A DNA stretch of 64,000 bases from Candidatus Bathyarchaeota archaeon A05DMB-2. GTDB lineage: Archaea; Thermoproteota; Bathyarchaeia; Bathyarchaeales; Bathycorpusculaceae. Shown in pieces: positions 17,997 through 25,905 of the stretch. The first letter of the stretch is position 1. Every line of letters starts with the position of its first letter. The DNA is taken from positions 297,289 to 361,288 of the forward strand of contig JAAKEZ010000001.1 in NCBI GenBank assembly GCA_018475625.1, written 5' to 3'. The notes beneath the pieces were generated by a model. It did no database searches and was not told the origin of the DNA. It saw only the letters and a list, made by a program, of their open reading frames with translations. Made by a program: the position numbers and the translations under genes.

Positions 17997-19391
17997 CTAC
18001 TCCTTTCCTTTAAGCAGCAGCCAACTCTTTTCTCCGGCTTTCTTCAGCCTCACCAACACGTAACGCCCCTTCAGTCTTCCGCCGTTGAGCGTGACCTCTA
18101 TTAGTTTTTCGTCCCAAACCTTTGTTTCATATGAGCCTTTGTCCCATATTGTCACGGTGCCAGCACCGTACTGCCCCTTCGGAATTGTCCCCTCAAAATC
18201 CGCATACTCAAGTGGATGATCCTCGGTTTCAACTGCCAACCGCTTCTCGTCTGAGCTTTCTGGAATCCCCTTTGGCACAGCCCAGCTTCTCAGTACTCCG
18301 TTTTTCTCCAGTCGCAAATCGTAGTGCAGTCTTCGCGCGTGATGTTCCTGAACCACGAAAACCTTTGCTGTCTTCTTTTTTCCGCCGCCTTTGGGTTCTG
18401 TTGTGACGTTGAAGTCGCGTTTTGACTGGTACTCCGCAAGTTCGCCTTGAACTATCTGGTCCAGTGTGCATTCCGAAGGAAGCTTGTCTTCCCGCAAGCC
18501 GAGGAAACGCGGCATCCGCAGCCTCACGTCTTGCGTAACCACCTGACAGCCCACCTCGCAGACCAGTTTGGGCTTAAGCCACGTTACCTCATCAGGAATG
18601 TCCACCGGGAAGGGAGCTGAATCCGTCTCCAACGTTTTGAACGCTTCTAACAGTGTGCGCAGTGTTTCCTGCGAGAAACCGGTTCCAACCTTGCCAACGT
18701 AAACGGGTTTGCCTTCGCTGTTGTAAAGCCCAAGCAGCAAAGCGCCGAATGTTTTGGCTCTGGCACCTGCGCCTTTGGTGTAGCCGAATATGACGCAGTC
18801 GCAGGAACGGAGTTTTTTTATTTTCAGCCAGTTTCCGCTTCTGACGCCAGGTTCGTATGGGCTGTCTTTTTTCTTCGCCATGACGCCTTCCAAGCCTTTT
18901 TGCAAAGCTGCTGCGTAATAGGCTTCGCCGTTCTCCTCCACGACATCTGAGAGCAAGACGTGTTTGCCTTCCTGAACCGAGCTGCGCAGGATTTTCTTTC
19001 TCTCTGTCAAGGGCAGATTGAGCAGGGGTTTTCCGTCTTTCTCGAGGATGTCAAATACCACGTACACCGCTGGCATCCGCAGGTTTCCTAGTTGAATTTC
19101 GGTCGGCGAAACTGCTTTTCCTCTTTCCAGTAGCGCTTGGAAATCGGCTTTGCCTTCTTTCATGACGACGATTTCGCCGTCAAGAACCACGTTGTGCGTT
19201 AGCTTTGTTAGCTCTTCCAGTTCTGGAAAATTGTGTTTCAGTTCTTTCTGGTTGCGGCTTCTCAGGCTCAGTTCTTGGTTGACGTATGCTATGGCTCGGA
19301 ACCCATCCCACTTGACCTCGAACACCCAATCCTTATCCGAGAACGGCTTGGATGCGAGTTTAGCGAGCATGGGCTTGTAGTTGTGGCTCAT
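17997..19391 (-). CDS. ligD: ATP-dependent DNA ligase fused to 3'-phosphoesterase (LigD-like)
   Basis: A 464-residue nick-sealing enzyme of non-homologous end joining. Residues 1-310 are the nucleotidyltransferase and OB domains, with the adenylated lysine K27 in EVKWDG and later motifs DGEIV and EGVMAKKKDSPY. Residues 335-464 are a phosphoesterase domain with H350, H356, D358, R360, H392 and Y396, the same residues and spacings known from Pseudomonas LigD. The order ligase-then-phosphoesterase is opposite to that enzyme, and the polymerase is a separate gene. The start overlaps the Ku stop by 4 bases. Confidence 0.93.
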   Translation of the reverse strand: MSHNYKPMLAKLASKPFSDKDWVFEVKWDGFRAIAYVNQELSLRSRNQKELKHNFPELEELTKLTHNVVLDGEIVVMKEGKADFQALLERGKAVSPTEIQLGNLRMPAVYVVFDILEKDGKPLLNLPLTERKKILRSSVQEGKHVLLSDVVEENGEAYYAAALQKGLEGVMAKKKDSPYEPGVRSGNWLKIKKLRSCDCVIFGYTKGAGARAKTFGALLLGLYNSEGKPVYVGKVGTGFSQETLRTLLEAFKTLETDSAPFPVDIPDEVTWLKPKLVCEVGCQVVTQDVRLRMPRFLGLREDKLPSECTLDQIVQGELAEYQSKRDFNVTTEPKGGGKKKTAKVFVVQEHHARRLHYDLRLEKNGVLRSWAVPKGIPESSDEKRLAVETEDHPLEYADFEGTIPKGQYGAGTVTIWDKGSYETKVWDEKLIEVTLNGGRLKGRYVLVRLKKAGEKSWLLLKGKE

Positions 19392-20188
19392 TTCTTTTCC
19401 AGCTGCTTAAGCGTCTCGCGCAGGGCAATCATGAGCCCTTTGACTTCTTCCTCTGCAGGCTTCTCCACGACTATTTTCTCTCCCTTCAGCTTCTTCGCGA
19501 TGAGTTCTTCCACTTTCCGTCGGTAAGTGTCCTCGTACTCGGTTATGTCGAATTCGCCTGAAAGGTCTTTAATGATTTTCATGGCCAAGTCAAGCTCAGC
19601 TTTTTCAGGCGCCTTAAGCTCTTTCAGCTCTTCAAAGGCTTGCGGGTCCACCACGTCGTAAGCGTATCGCAGCGTGGTTAGCACAAGCGCATCCTTGTAC
19701 GCGTGCACTAGGACAGGGTACTCTTTGGTGCGTAGAGTTATTCTTCCTGCGCCAGCCTTGCCCATTTTCTTGAGTGCGGCGAGTAGCAAGCTGTAAGCGT
19801 CGTTGCTTTTGTCTGGCATCAGGGCGTATGTGGTGTTGAAGTATGTTGGGTCCACGGAGAAGTAGTCGACGAATTTGTCGATGCGGATGCGCTTGTCAGA
19901 TTCTGGTTTGACGGCGTCAAGCTCTTCTTGGTCGAAGACAACATACTCATTTTTGGCGACTTCATAGCCTTTGGCGACTTCTTCCCAGGGAACGAGTTTG
20001 CCGTCCTTGGTGCACACGCGCTCATATTTTAACGGTTGATTGTCAGTTTTGTGCAGGAAATGGAAGTTTATTCCACGGTCGTATATCATGGCGTACAGTT
20101 TAACTGGAACGTTAACTAAACCAATGGTTATGCTCCCCGACCAGATGGCTCTTCTTGACGGTTGAGCGGGTTTCGGTTTTTTCGCCAC
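19388..20188 (-). CDS. ku: Ku end-binding protein
   Basis: A 266-residue prokaryotic Ku: it threads onto double-strand DNA ends and recruits the ligase and polymerase. Family features are the opening RAIWSGSITIGLVNVPVKLY, the core YFSVDPTYFNTTYAL and the helical region ending KVEELIAKKLKGE. The length fits the bacterial-type homodimeric Ku. It starts 1 base after the polymerase stop and ends inside the ligase start, so the three genes should be translated together. Confidence 0.95.
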   Translation of the reverse strand: MAKKPKPAQPSRRAIWSGSITIGLVNVPVKLYAMIYDRGINFHFLHKTDNQPLKYERVCTKDGKLVPWEEVAKGYEVAKNEYVVFDQEELDAVKPESDKRIRIDKFVDYFSVDPTYFNTTYALMPDKSNDAYSLLLAALKKMGKAGAGRITLRTKEYPVLVHAYKDALVLTTLRYAYDVVDPQAFEELKELKAPEKAELDLAMKIIKDLSGEFDITEYEDTYRRKVEELIAKKLKGEKIVVEKPAEEEVKGLMIALRETLKQLEKK

Positions 20189-21076
20189 TTATTTAACCTC
20201 CAGTTTTTGCTTGTTACCAAAAATGTTTTTCCACGGGTCTTTCCTGAGACTCGCTACGTTTGAAATATTGAACTCGGCTGGCTTTATTCTTTTCTTAACT
20301 TCACTCCAGTCTAGCGGGGTTGAAACCGTGGCTGTCGGCACCGCCCTCAAACTGTAAGGACATATCATAGTTCGCCCATGCGAGTTCTGGAGGTAGTCTA
20401 TGAAGACTTTTCCAGGCTTCTTGGTTTCAGAGAACTCCGAGACAACTATCGCGTGTTCTTTAGATAACTGCTTCCCGACTGTGTGGACGAAGGCTCTTGT
20501 TTCCCTGAAAGTGTATTCTCGGGCGATGGGAATTAAGACGTGTAGCCCTTTCTTTCCTGAAGTTTTCACGTACGGTTCAAGCCCAAGCTGGTTTAGTTTT
20601 TCCTTGAGTAAAAGTGCCACTTCGGCGGCATCTTCGTATGTGGCTGGTGGTTCTGGATCTACGTCGAAGAAGACGAAGTCGGGCTTGTCTCGGTGGTCAA
20701 CTGTGGATAAGGGTATGTGGATTTCGATGGCAGCCAAGTTTGCCAGCCAGATGAGCGTGTCAAGGTCGTTGCATAGGATGTAGTGTACGTCGCGTTTGGC
20801 GGTTTCCGAGTAGAGCGTGACGGTTTTCACCCATGATGGTGTGCCTTCAGGGGTATCTTTCTCGTAGAAGCCTTCTTTTTCCACGCCGTCTGGAAACCTT
20901 GTGAGAACCAGCGGTCGATTGGCGAGGTGGCGGAGCATTTTAGGGGCGATTTTTATGTAGTACTCGATTACCTGCGCCTTTGTGACTTTGATTTGGGGAA
21001 AAAGGATTTTGTCAAAGTTGGTGAATTGGACTTTCGTAAGCTTTTCACTCATGTTTCCATTCATCTCCGAACTCAA
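20189..21076 (-). CDS. LigD-type polymerase/primase domain protein
   Basis: A stand-alone 295-residue archaeo-eukaryotic primase family polymerase of end joining; it fills gaps with nucleotides at broken ends. Metal ligands D138 and D140 are in FFDVDP and D227 in FIDYLQ; the conserved KTSGKKGLHV (171-180) supplies the nucleotide-contacting Ser and His. It is the first gene of the operon. In-frame ATGs at codons 1, 5 and 9 leave the exact start open. Confidence 0.93.
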   Translation of the reverse strand: MSSEMNGNMSEKLTKVQFTNFDKILFPQIKVTKAQVIEYYIKIAPKMLRHLANRPLVLTRFPDGVEKEGFYEKDTPEGTPSWVKTVTLYSETAKRDVHYILCNDLDTLIWLANLAAIEIHIPLSTVDHRDKPDFVFFDVDPEPPATYEDAAEVALLLKEKLNQLGLEPYVKTSGKKGLHVLIPIAREYTFRETRAFVHTVGKQLSKEHAIVVSEFSETKKPGKVFIDYLQNSHGRTMICPYSLRAVPTATVSTPLDWSEVKKRIKPAEFNISNVASLRKDPWKNIFGNKQKLEVK

Positions 21077-21212
21077 TTTGTTTTATCTTTTAATGAATTT
21101 GAACCTTCGTACATTGCGCAGGTCAGGACTGCGGGAAAGGGCAAAAGAGCATGTTCATCCTAAGCGATTGCTGTTAGGTAGCCGTACTGACGCGATCTGA
21201 ATAGTATTTAGC

Positions 21213-21229
21213 CTCCTTATATAAAGGAG
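21213..21229. promoter_or_regulatory. TATA-centred inverted repeat upstream of the end-joining operon
   Basis: CTCCTT and AAGGAG form a perfect inverted repeat around ATATA. It lies in the 324-base divergent gap between the polymerase gene and the zinc-ribbon gene and could be a symmetric TATA element or an operator. On the plus strand, AAGGAG also precedes a GTG at a good distance for a 28-codon frame, which I do not call as a gene. Confidence 0.3.
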
Positions 21230-21400
21230 TCATACGGTGGTGACGTCTCTGCTGGTAGCCCCCTCCCCTGTTTTCAACATGGTTTGGCGCTGGAGAATGC
21301 CAAATCTGACGGTAATTTGGTAAAGATTTGAGTCGACGATTAATAGACGCTTCGTCCTCAAGAGGCTGAGAATGCTGCAACTGTAAAGGAAGGGATAAGG

Positions 21401-21695
21401 ATGAAGCAAATCTATGCGTACACATTAGACTTAACTAAAGTAGTTGGGGGCGAAGAATTTTCATGTCCTCGATGCGGCGCTGCCATATCACCGGATGACT
21501 GCACTGAAGAGCTTTACTCCATTCTGGAGGCAAAAGTCAATGGCTACGGTTTAGTAGAGGCGGTGATACGCTGCAACAGGTGTAAAAAACCAAATTCACC
21601 TGACCTGCTTTTCTCTTCTTCAAAAACTGGAGCTGGAAGGAGCGAATATTGGAGAAAGGAAAGAAGAACGTTTTTGTTACATTATGCACGTATGA
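21401..21695 (+). pseudogene. Frameshifted two-CxxC zinc-ribbon protein
   Basis: The first 63 codons encode a zinc ribbon (CPRCG near residue 22 and CNRC near 58). At the run AAAAAACC (21584-21591) the zero frame turns into poor sequence, whereas shifting by one base gives a fluent continuation, QIHLTCFSLLQKLELEG up to a stop at 21695 after CYIMHV. The intact protein would be about 97 residues. The break is either a sequencing or assembly error in the homopolymer, a real mutation, or a frameshift site. The function is unknown. Confidence 0.6.
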
Positions 21696-21928
21696 TAGTA
21701 TTATCGAAGGAATTGGTGCAATTTTGTTGGATTCGATTTACTTTCAGTTCGTCTATATTGACTTGAATCTGAATATCGTAATCGAGTTTCTCAAAATCAT
21801 GTCTGTAGAGCCTGAGTCCTGTATAAACTTTAACCAAACCTGTTTATTCTCAAACCATACACGTCGTCATAGTTTATGTTAGGATTCGCGTATGATGGAG
21901 AAAACGTTAACGCTCAACTTTTGCGTTC

Positions 21929-22735
21929 TTAATCGAGTTTGTACTCCTGCGCTTGCTTCCAGAGCCGCTCAAAGTGCGACTGGCACATGGCTATGAAACT
22001 GGGGTGATTCGTCCATATAAAATGTGATTCCGCCAGAGACTTTGAGGGATAGAAATTGAAGGTGGCTTCTCTCCTGTCGAAGACCGCCGCGTTAGTATCC
22101 AGAGGACGTTGAATTAGCTTCAGTTTGAAGTTAGGCTTTGAAAGCAACGCATGAACTTCTTTCGGAAAGCTTGCATCGGTTTTAGTTTTTTCAATTATTG
22201 TCCGGTACTTAACGTGTCGGTTCAGGGCTTTTTCATAATTCTCAAAACATACGTTTATGATTTGCAGCCACCAGTTCAGAGTTGAGAGGACGTCTACGCT
22301 GCGCTGAGCGCTGTCATTCTGCCGCCTCATCTTCTGGATTTGTCTCTCTTTTCCATCGATGATGAGGAACTTGTACTCTTGTGCTTGAGCGGCTTCTTCT
22401 TCGTTTTCTTGGAATCGCTGGAGGAACTCTTTTGCCTTTTTCTCAATTTTTCTGTGCTCCTCGAGCTTTTGCGTCATCAGGATTTGCAGTCCGGGGCGGA
22501 TTGGGGTGGCCTGGAACTTGTTTGGGAGTGCTATTTCCTGTTCCACTAAGCCTTTTTGCTGGAGTTCGTGGAGAACCCTGTAGACTGCTGTTCTTGGTAT
22601 GCCTGAGTGGCTTGCGAGCGTTTTGGCGTCCGCGCTTCCGTTTTTAAGGAGTGACAGGTACAGTTTCGTTTGGGTTTCGGTGAGCCCGAGCTCGTTTAGA
22701 AGTTGAGTGCTTTCATCGAGTGCGAGCTGCTCCAA
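21929..22735 (-). CDS. TrmB-family transcriptional regulator
   Basis: A 268-residue regulator. Residues 10-75 form the TrmB winged helix (LGLTETQTKLYLSLLKNG, then GIPRTAVYRVLHELQQKG), followed by a coiled region and a C-terminal effector-like domain that reads DVLSTLNWWLQI. TrmB proteins usually sense sugars, but the sugar-binding part here is too divergent to say so. It begins with a TTG next to GGGAGG. It is divergent from the large surface-protein gene, and a palindrome between them is the likely operator. Confidence 0.85.
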   Translation of the reverse strand: MEQLALDESTQLLNELGLTETQTKLYLSLLKNGSADAKTLASHSGIPRTAVYRVLHELQQKGLVEQEIALPNKFQATPIRPGLQILMTQKLEEHRKIEKKAKEFLQRFQENEEEAAQAQEYKFLIIDGKERQIQKMRRQNDSAQRSVDVLSTLNWWLQIINVCFENYEKALNRHVKYRTIIEKTKTDASFPKEVHALLSKPNFKLKLIQRPLDTNAAVFDRREATFNFYPSKSLAESHFIWTNHPSFIAMCQSHFERLWKQAQEYKLD

Positions 22736-22792
22736 CCTCCCTGAATGTCACAACTTATATATTGGATTGTGGAAAAATAAAAGTTTTGTTTC

Positions 22793-22827
22793 TGTTTTAA
22801 CGCGTTGTTAAAACAACATTTTATAAG
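22793..22827 (+). promoter_or_regulatory. Palindromic operator and TATA box ahead of the surface-protein gene
   Basis: TGTTTTAAC and GTTAAAACA are perfect 9-base inverted arms separated by 5 bases (22793-22801 and 22807-22815). A TATA element (TTTTATAAG) follows directly. On the other strand, a second TATA-like element near 22,755 fits the TrmB gene. The arrangement suggests that the TrmB regulator binds the palindrome and controls both directions; this is not tested. Confidence 0.5.
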
Positions 22828-22884
22828 CGTACTCACCGGAATGAAACACGGAAGCGTAAGTGCTTCTTATAACATAGGAGAAAG

Positions 22885-25506
22885 ATGGCAAAAATGCAAA
22901 TGCCAAAAAACAAAGTGGCTACTGCGATTGCAATGTTTCTGATATTAACTATGAGTGCTTCTGTTGTACTTACGCAAACCGCAACTGCGCACACCCCCCC
23001 TTGGAACATCGCTTCATTTGCCTATATTGTTGCAGCGCCCAGTCCTGTGGGCGTCGGTGAATACATCTCCATCTGCATGTGGGTTGACACACCACTTCCT
23101 TCTGCAGCTGTAACCAACGACATTAGACGACATGACTATACACTCACCATCACAGATCCTGATGGGAAAGTAGAGACGCAGCATTGGGATGTTGTCAGTG
23201 ATACAACCGGCATACAGTACTTCCAGTATTCACCTACCAAAGTCGGCACATATACTCTCAAGTTCGACTATGGAGGACAAAATTACACTTGGAGCGGCAC
23301 ATTCCAAAACGACATGTTTCTGCCAGCCAGCAAAACAACAACATTCATCGCTCAAGAAGAGCCGCTACCTCAACCCATAACCAGCTATCCCTTGCCAACT
23401 GAGTACTGGACACGACCAATTGAGGGCCAGAACACAGACTGGTATGCGATTTCTTCAAACTGGCTGAATGCTCCTTACATTCGCACTGGTGCTACCTCAA
23501 CAGGCGGTGCTGGCTTTGGCAGGTTCCAGCCTGACGGCATTGGACCTAACAGTCCGCATATTATGTGGTCGAAGCCTATTCAGGACGGAGGAGTTGTCGG
23601 AGGAAACGGCTATCACGCTAATGGCACCACGTACTACATGGGCGGCTCATACAACGTCAGATTCAGTAATGCTATAGTAATGTACGGAAGGCTTTACTAC
23701 CAAGAGCCATACGGAAATTCAGGTGGCGGCGGAGACTACGTTGCAGTTGACCTGCGAACTGGAAAAGAACTTTGGCGCATTAACGTAACTGCAGGAGGCG
23801 TGCCCTCATTCGGCTACCTGTACGACTACGACATGTACAATCAACATGGAGTCATCCCTGAAGGCTGGCTATTCACAAGCAACTTTGCCAGGTCATACGA
23901 CCCAAGCAGCGGAAGGCTTTCAAACCTTAACATAACCAATGTTCCTACAGGAACAGCGGTTGCCGGTCCAGCAGGAGAAATACTGCGTTACGAGTGGAGC
24001 AACTCGGGCAAGTGGTTGGCACAGTGGAACTCATCCAAAGTATTTGTAGTGGAGACGTCAGGGAATATACCTGCTAACTGTCCAATTACTCCGGCGCGGC
24101 CAACCAACATGTACTGGAACGGTTCTATGTGGGTGTCTAACGCTGTTAGAACAGCACAGGGGTATGCGTCAGTGACAACGCCAGCCTACGACTGGAACGT
24201 AACGATACCAACGGTGGGTTCTGGCTCATGGAGCATCTTTCGAGATGCGGTCTATAATGAGATTCTGCTTCTAACACAAGGAAGTTTCGGAACAGGACCA
24301 AGAGCAGAAGGAGAAGGAGCGAACGTAACCGCAATAAGTCTTAAGCCTACGTCTCGAGGTGCAGTGCTGTGGAGCAAGTACTATCCGGAACCTTCAAACG
24401 ACGTTACGAGAGCACTTATAGCAATTGATGTAGGAGCTGGCGTATTCGTCACAGAAGATAAAGAGACTATGGAGCTTACTGGTTTCAGTCTCGCCGACGG
24501 AAACAAAGTATGGAGCGTGGTACCTGACGATGCGCAATGGGACACTATGCGATGTGTTAGTTTAGCAGCTTATGGCAACCTTTACCGGTGCGGCTTTGAC
24601 GGAATACTTCACTGCTATGACATGAAGAACGGAAACCTGTTATGGACTTACGGCAACGGCGGCGAAGGCAATACCACCTACGCCGGTTTAGCAACTGCGT
24701 GGGGGCACTACCCGATCTTCGTGGATGTGATTGCTGATGGCAAAGTCTACGTGGGCACTACTGAGCACTCTCCAGGCTCACCATTCTATAAGGGAACGAA
24801 GTACCGCTGCATCAACGCCACTACCGGAACAGAGATCTGGACTTTGATGGGCTGGGGCACAGGCATGTACGTCGGCCAATACGACATTGTTGCAGACGGC
24901 TTCTTTGTGTTCCTCAACTGCTACGACATGCAAATATACTGCGTCGGCAAAGGTCCAAGCGCACTGACTGTGGAGGCGCCTATGGCTGCCATCCCTCAAG
25001 GTTCCAGTCTGGTGATTCGCGGCACAGTGACTGACATTTCCGCTGGCACGAAGCAGAAGGAGCAGGTTGCTCGGTTCCCGAACGGTGTTCCCGCTGTCTC
25101 CGACGAGAGCATGAGCGCGTGGATGGAATACGTGTACATGCAGAAGCCACGCCCAACGAACGTAACCGGTGTCAAGGTCACTCTTAGCGTGATCGACTCG
25201 AACAATAACTACAGAGAAATCGGAACAGCGACAAGCGATGCCGACGGATTCTTCTACTACACATGGGTTCCCGACATTCCTGGAGACTTCAAAGTTATTG
25301 CAACATTCGCTGGTTCCGAAAGCTATTGGCCTTCACATGCTGAAACTGCATTCACGGTAATGCAGGAAGCAGAGGTCACCCCGCCACCGACGCCGACGCC
25401 AGCATCGATAGCTGACATATACCTTGTGCCCTCGGTAATCGGTATAATTGTCGCAATCGCTGTGGCTACAGTCGTAATAGTGCTGATGCTGAGAAAACGA
25501 CCATAA
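22885..25506 (+). CDS. Large PQQ-repeat surface protein with C-terminal anchor
   Basis: An 873-residue exported protein. It has a signal segment (residues 12-33), an Ig-like domain (about 40-165), a long region with propeller-type repeats (GKELWRINV, NKVWSVVPDD, GNLLWTYG, GTEIWTLMG), another Ig-like domain near 720-820, a Pro/Thr-rich stalk (TPPPTPTP) and a membrane helix with a short basic tail. This is a common archaeal cell-surface architecture. The ligand is unknown. Expression is probably controlled by the divergent TrmB regulator. Confidence 0.82.
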   Translation: MAKMQMPKNKVATAIAMFLILTMSASVVLTQTATAHTPPWNIASFAYIVAAPSPVGVGEYISICMWVDTPLPSAAVTNDIRRHDYTLTITDPDGKVETQHWDVVSDTTGIQYFQYSPTKVGTYTLKFDYGGQNYTWSGTFQNDMFLPASKTTTFIAQEEPLPQPITSYPLPTEYWTRPIEGQNTDWYAISSNWLNAPYIRTGATSTGGAGFGRFQPDGIGPNSPHIMWSKPIQDGGVVGGNGYHANGTTYYMGGSYNVRFSNAIVMYGRLYYQEPYGNSGGGGDYVAVDLRTGKELWRINVTAGGVPSFGYLYDYDMYNQHGVIPEGWLFTSNFARSYDPSSGRLSNLNITNVPTGTAVAGPAGEILRYEWSNSGKWLAQWNSSKVFVVETSGNIPANCPITPARPTNMYWNGSMWVSNAVRTAQGYASVTTPAYDWNVTIPTVGSGSWSIFRDAVYNEILLLTQGSFGTGPRAEGEGANVTAISLKPTSRGAVLWSKYYPEPSNDVTRALIAIDVGAGVFVTEDKETMELTGFSLADGNKVWSVVPDDAQWDTMRCVSLAAYGNLYRCGFDGILHCYDMKNGNLLWTYGNGGEGNTTYAGLATAWGHYPIFVDVIADGKVYVGTTEHSPGSPFYKGTKYRCINATTGTEIWTLMGWGTGMYVGQYDIVADGFFVFLNCYDMQIYCVGKGPSALTVEAPMAAIPQGSSLVIRGTVTDISAGTKQKEQVARFPNGVPAVSDESMSAWMEYVYMQKPRPTNVTGVKVTLSVIDSNNNYREIGTATSDADGFFYYTWVPDIPGDFKVIATFAGSESYWPSHAETAFTVMQEAEVTPPPTPTPASIADIYLVPSVIGIIVAIAVATVVIVLMLRKRP

Positions 25507-25530
25507 GCTGTAAGCATTCAGCAAACATCT

Positions 25531-25543
25531 TCCCCTTTTTTTA
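25531..25543 (+). terminator. T-rich terminator after the surface-protein gene
   Basis: A run of seven T (after TCCCC) begins 30 bases past the stop codon. Archaeal termination occurs at such U-rich stretches without needing a hairpin. Confidence 0.5.
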
Positions 25544-25555
25544 GTGAGCTATCAT

Positions 25556-25673
25556 CGCAAAAGAGAAAGAGGATAGGGGCTGAGTGGGCTCTGGGCTGAA
25601 ATGTCACGATGGCTGCAGTGGTCATCGCGGATTTTTCATTCTCTTTCTCCTATAGTTTGCGAACCCAGAGCCC
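25556..25673. ncRNA. Candidate pseudoknotted RNA
   Basis: Three long pairings interlock. CGCAAA (25556-25561) pairs with TTTGCG (25656-25661), and inside it GAGAAAGAGGAT pairs with ATTCTCTTTCTC (25638-25649; 12 pairs with one G-U). GGGCTCTGGG in the loop (25586-25595) pairs perfectly with CCCAGAGCCC (25664-25673), just beyond the stem, which makes an H-type pseudoknot. A smaller hairpin (CGATG/CATCG) sits between. The region lies between convergent genes and encodes no protein. The transcribed strand is unknown. It does not match RNase P or SRP RNA motifs that I know. Confidence 0.4.
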
Positions 25674-25905
25674 CAGCAAACCCCCTGATGCCTGTCTAAC
25701 CTGTTTGACATTTAAAAGCTGAGGGTGGGAGTTGAATCCCAACCAAGCTGCCGATATTGCCAATTCTGTATTCTTCTACGCAGCTGGATGGCAACTTGTT
25801 GACTTCCTTAAATCTGAGAGTCAAGGCAAAGGTCAACAAGAGCCCTATGGGAAGCTCAAAGCCCCAAGGTTCGAACCTTAGCCATGCTATGAAGCCAAAT
25901 AAACA
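25674..25905. other. Non-coding remainder of the convergent gap, with a tRNA-end-like segment
   Basis: No gene is supported. On the minus strand, bases 25718-25743 resemble a tRNA 3' end (TGGGA, TTCAAC, TCCCA, then CCCTCAGC), but the loop is one base short and there is no GCTGAGG partner. AAGGTTCGAACCTT at 25866-25879 is a 14-base palindrome that imitates a T-loop without forming a proper T-arm. Confidence 0.35.

Noticed and set aside
25861..25890. T-loop-like GGTTCGAACC as evidence for a tRNA gene
   Set aside because: It is the centre of a 14-base palindrome. The T-stem would need a mismatch and a wobble, and no acceptor or anticodon arm fits, also when an intron is allowed.
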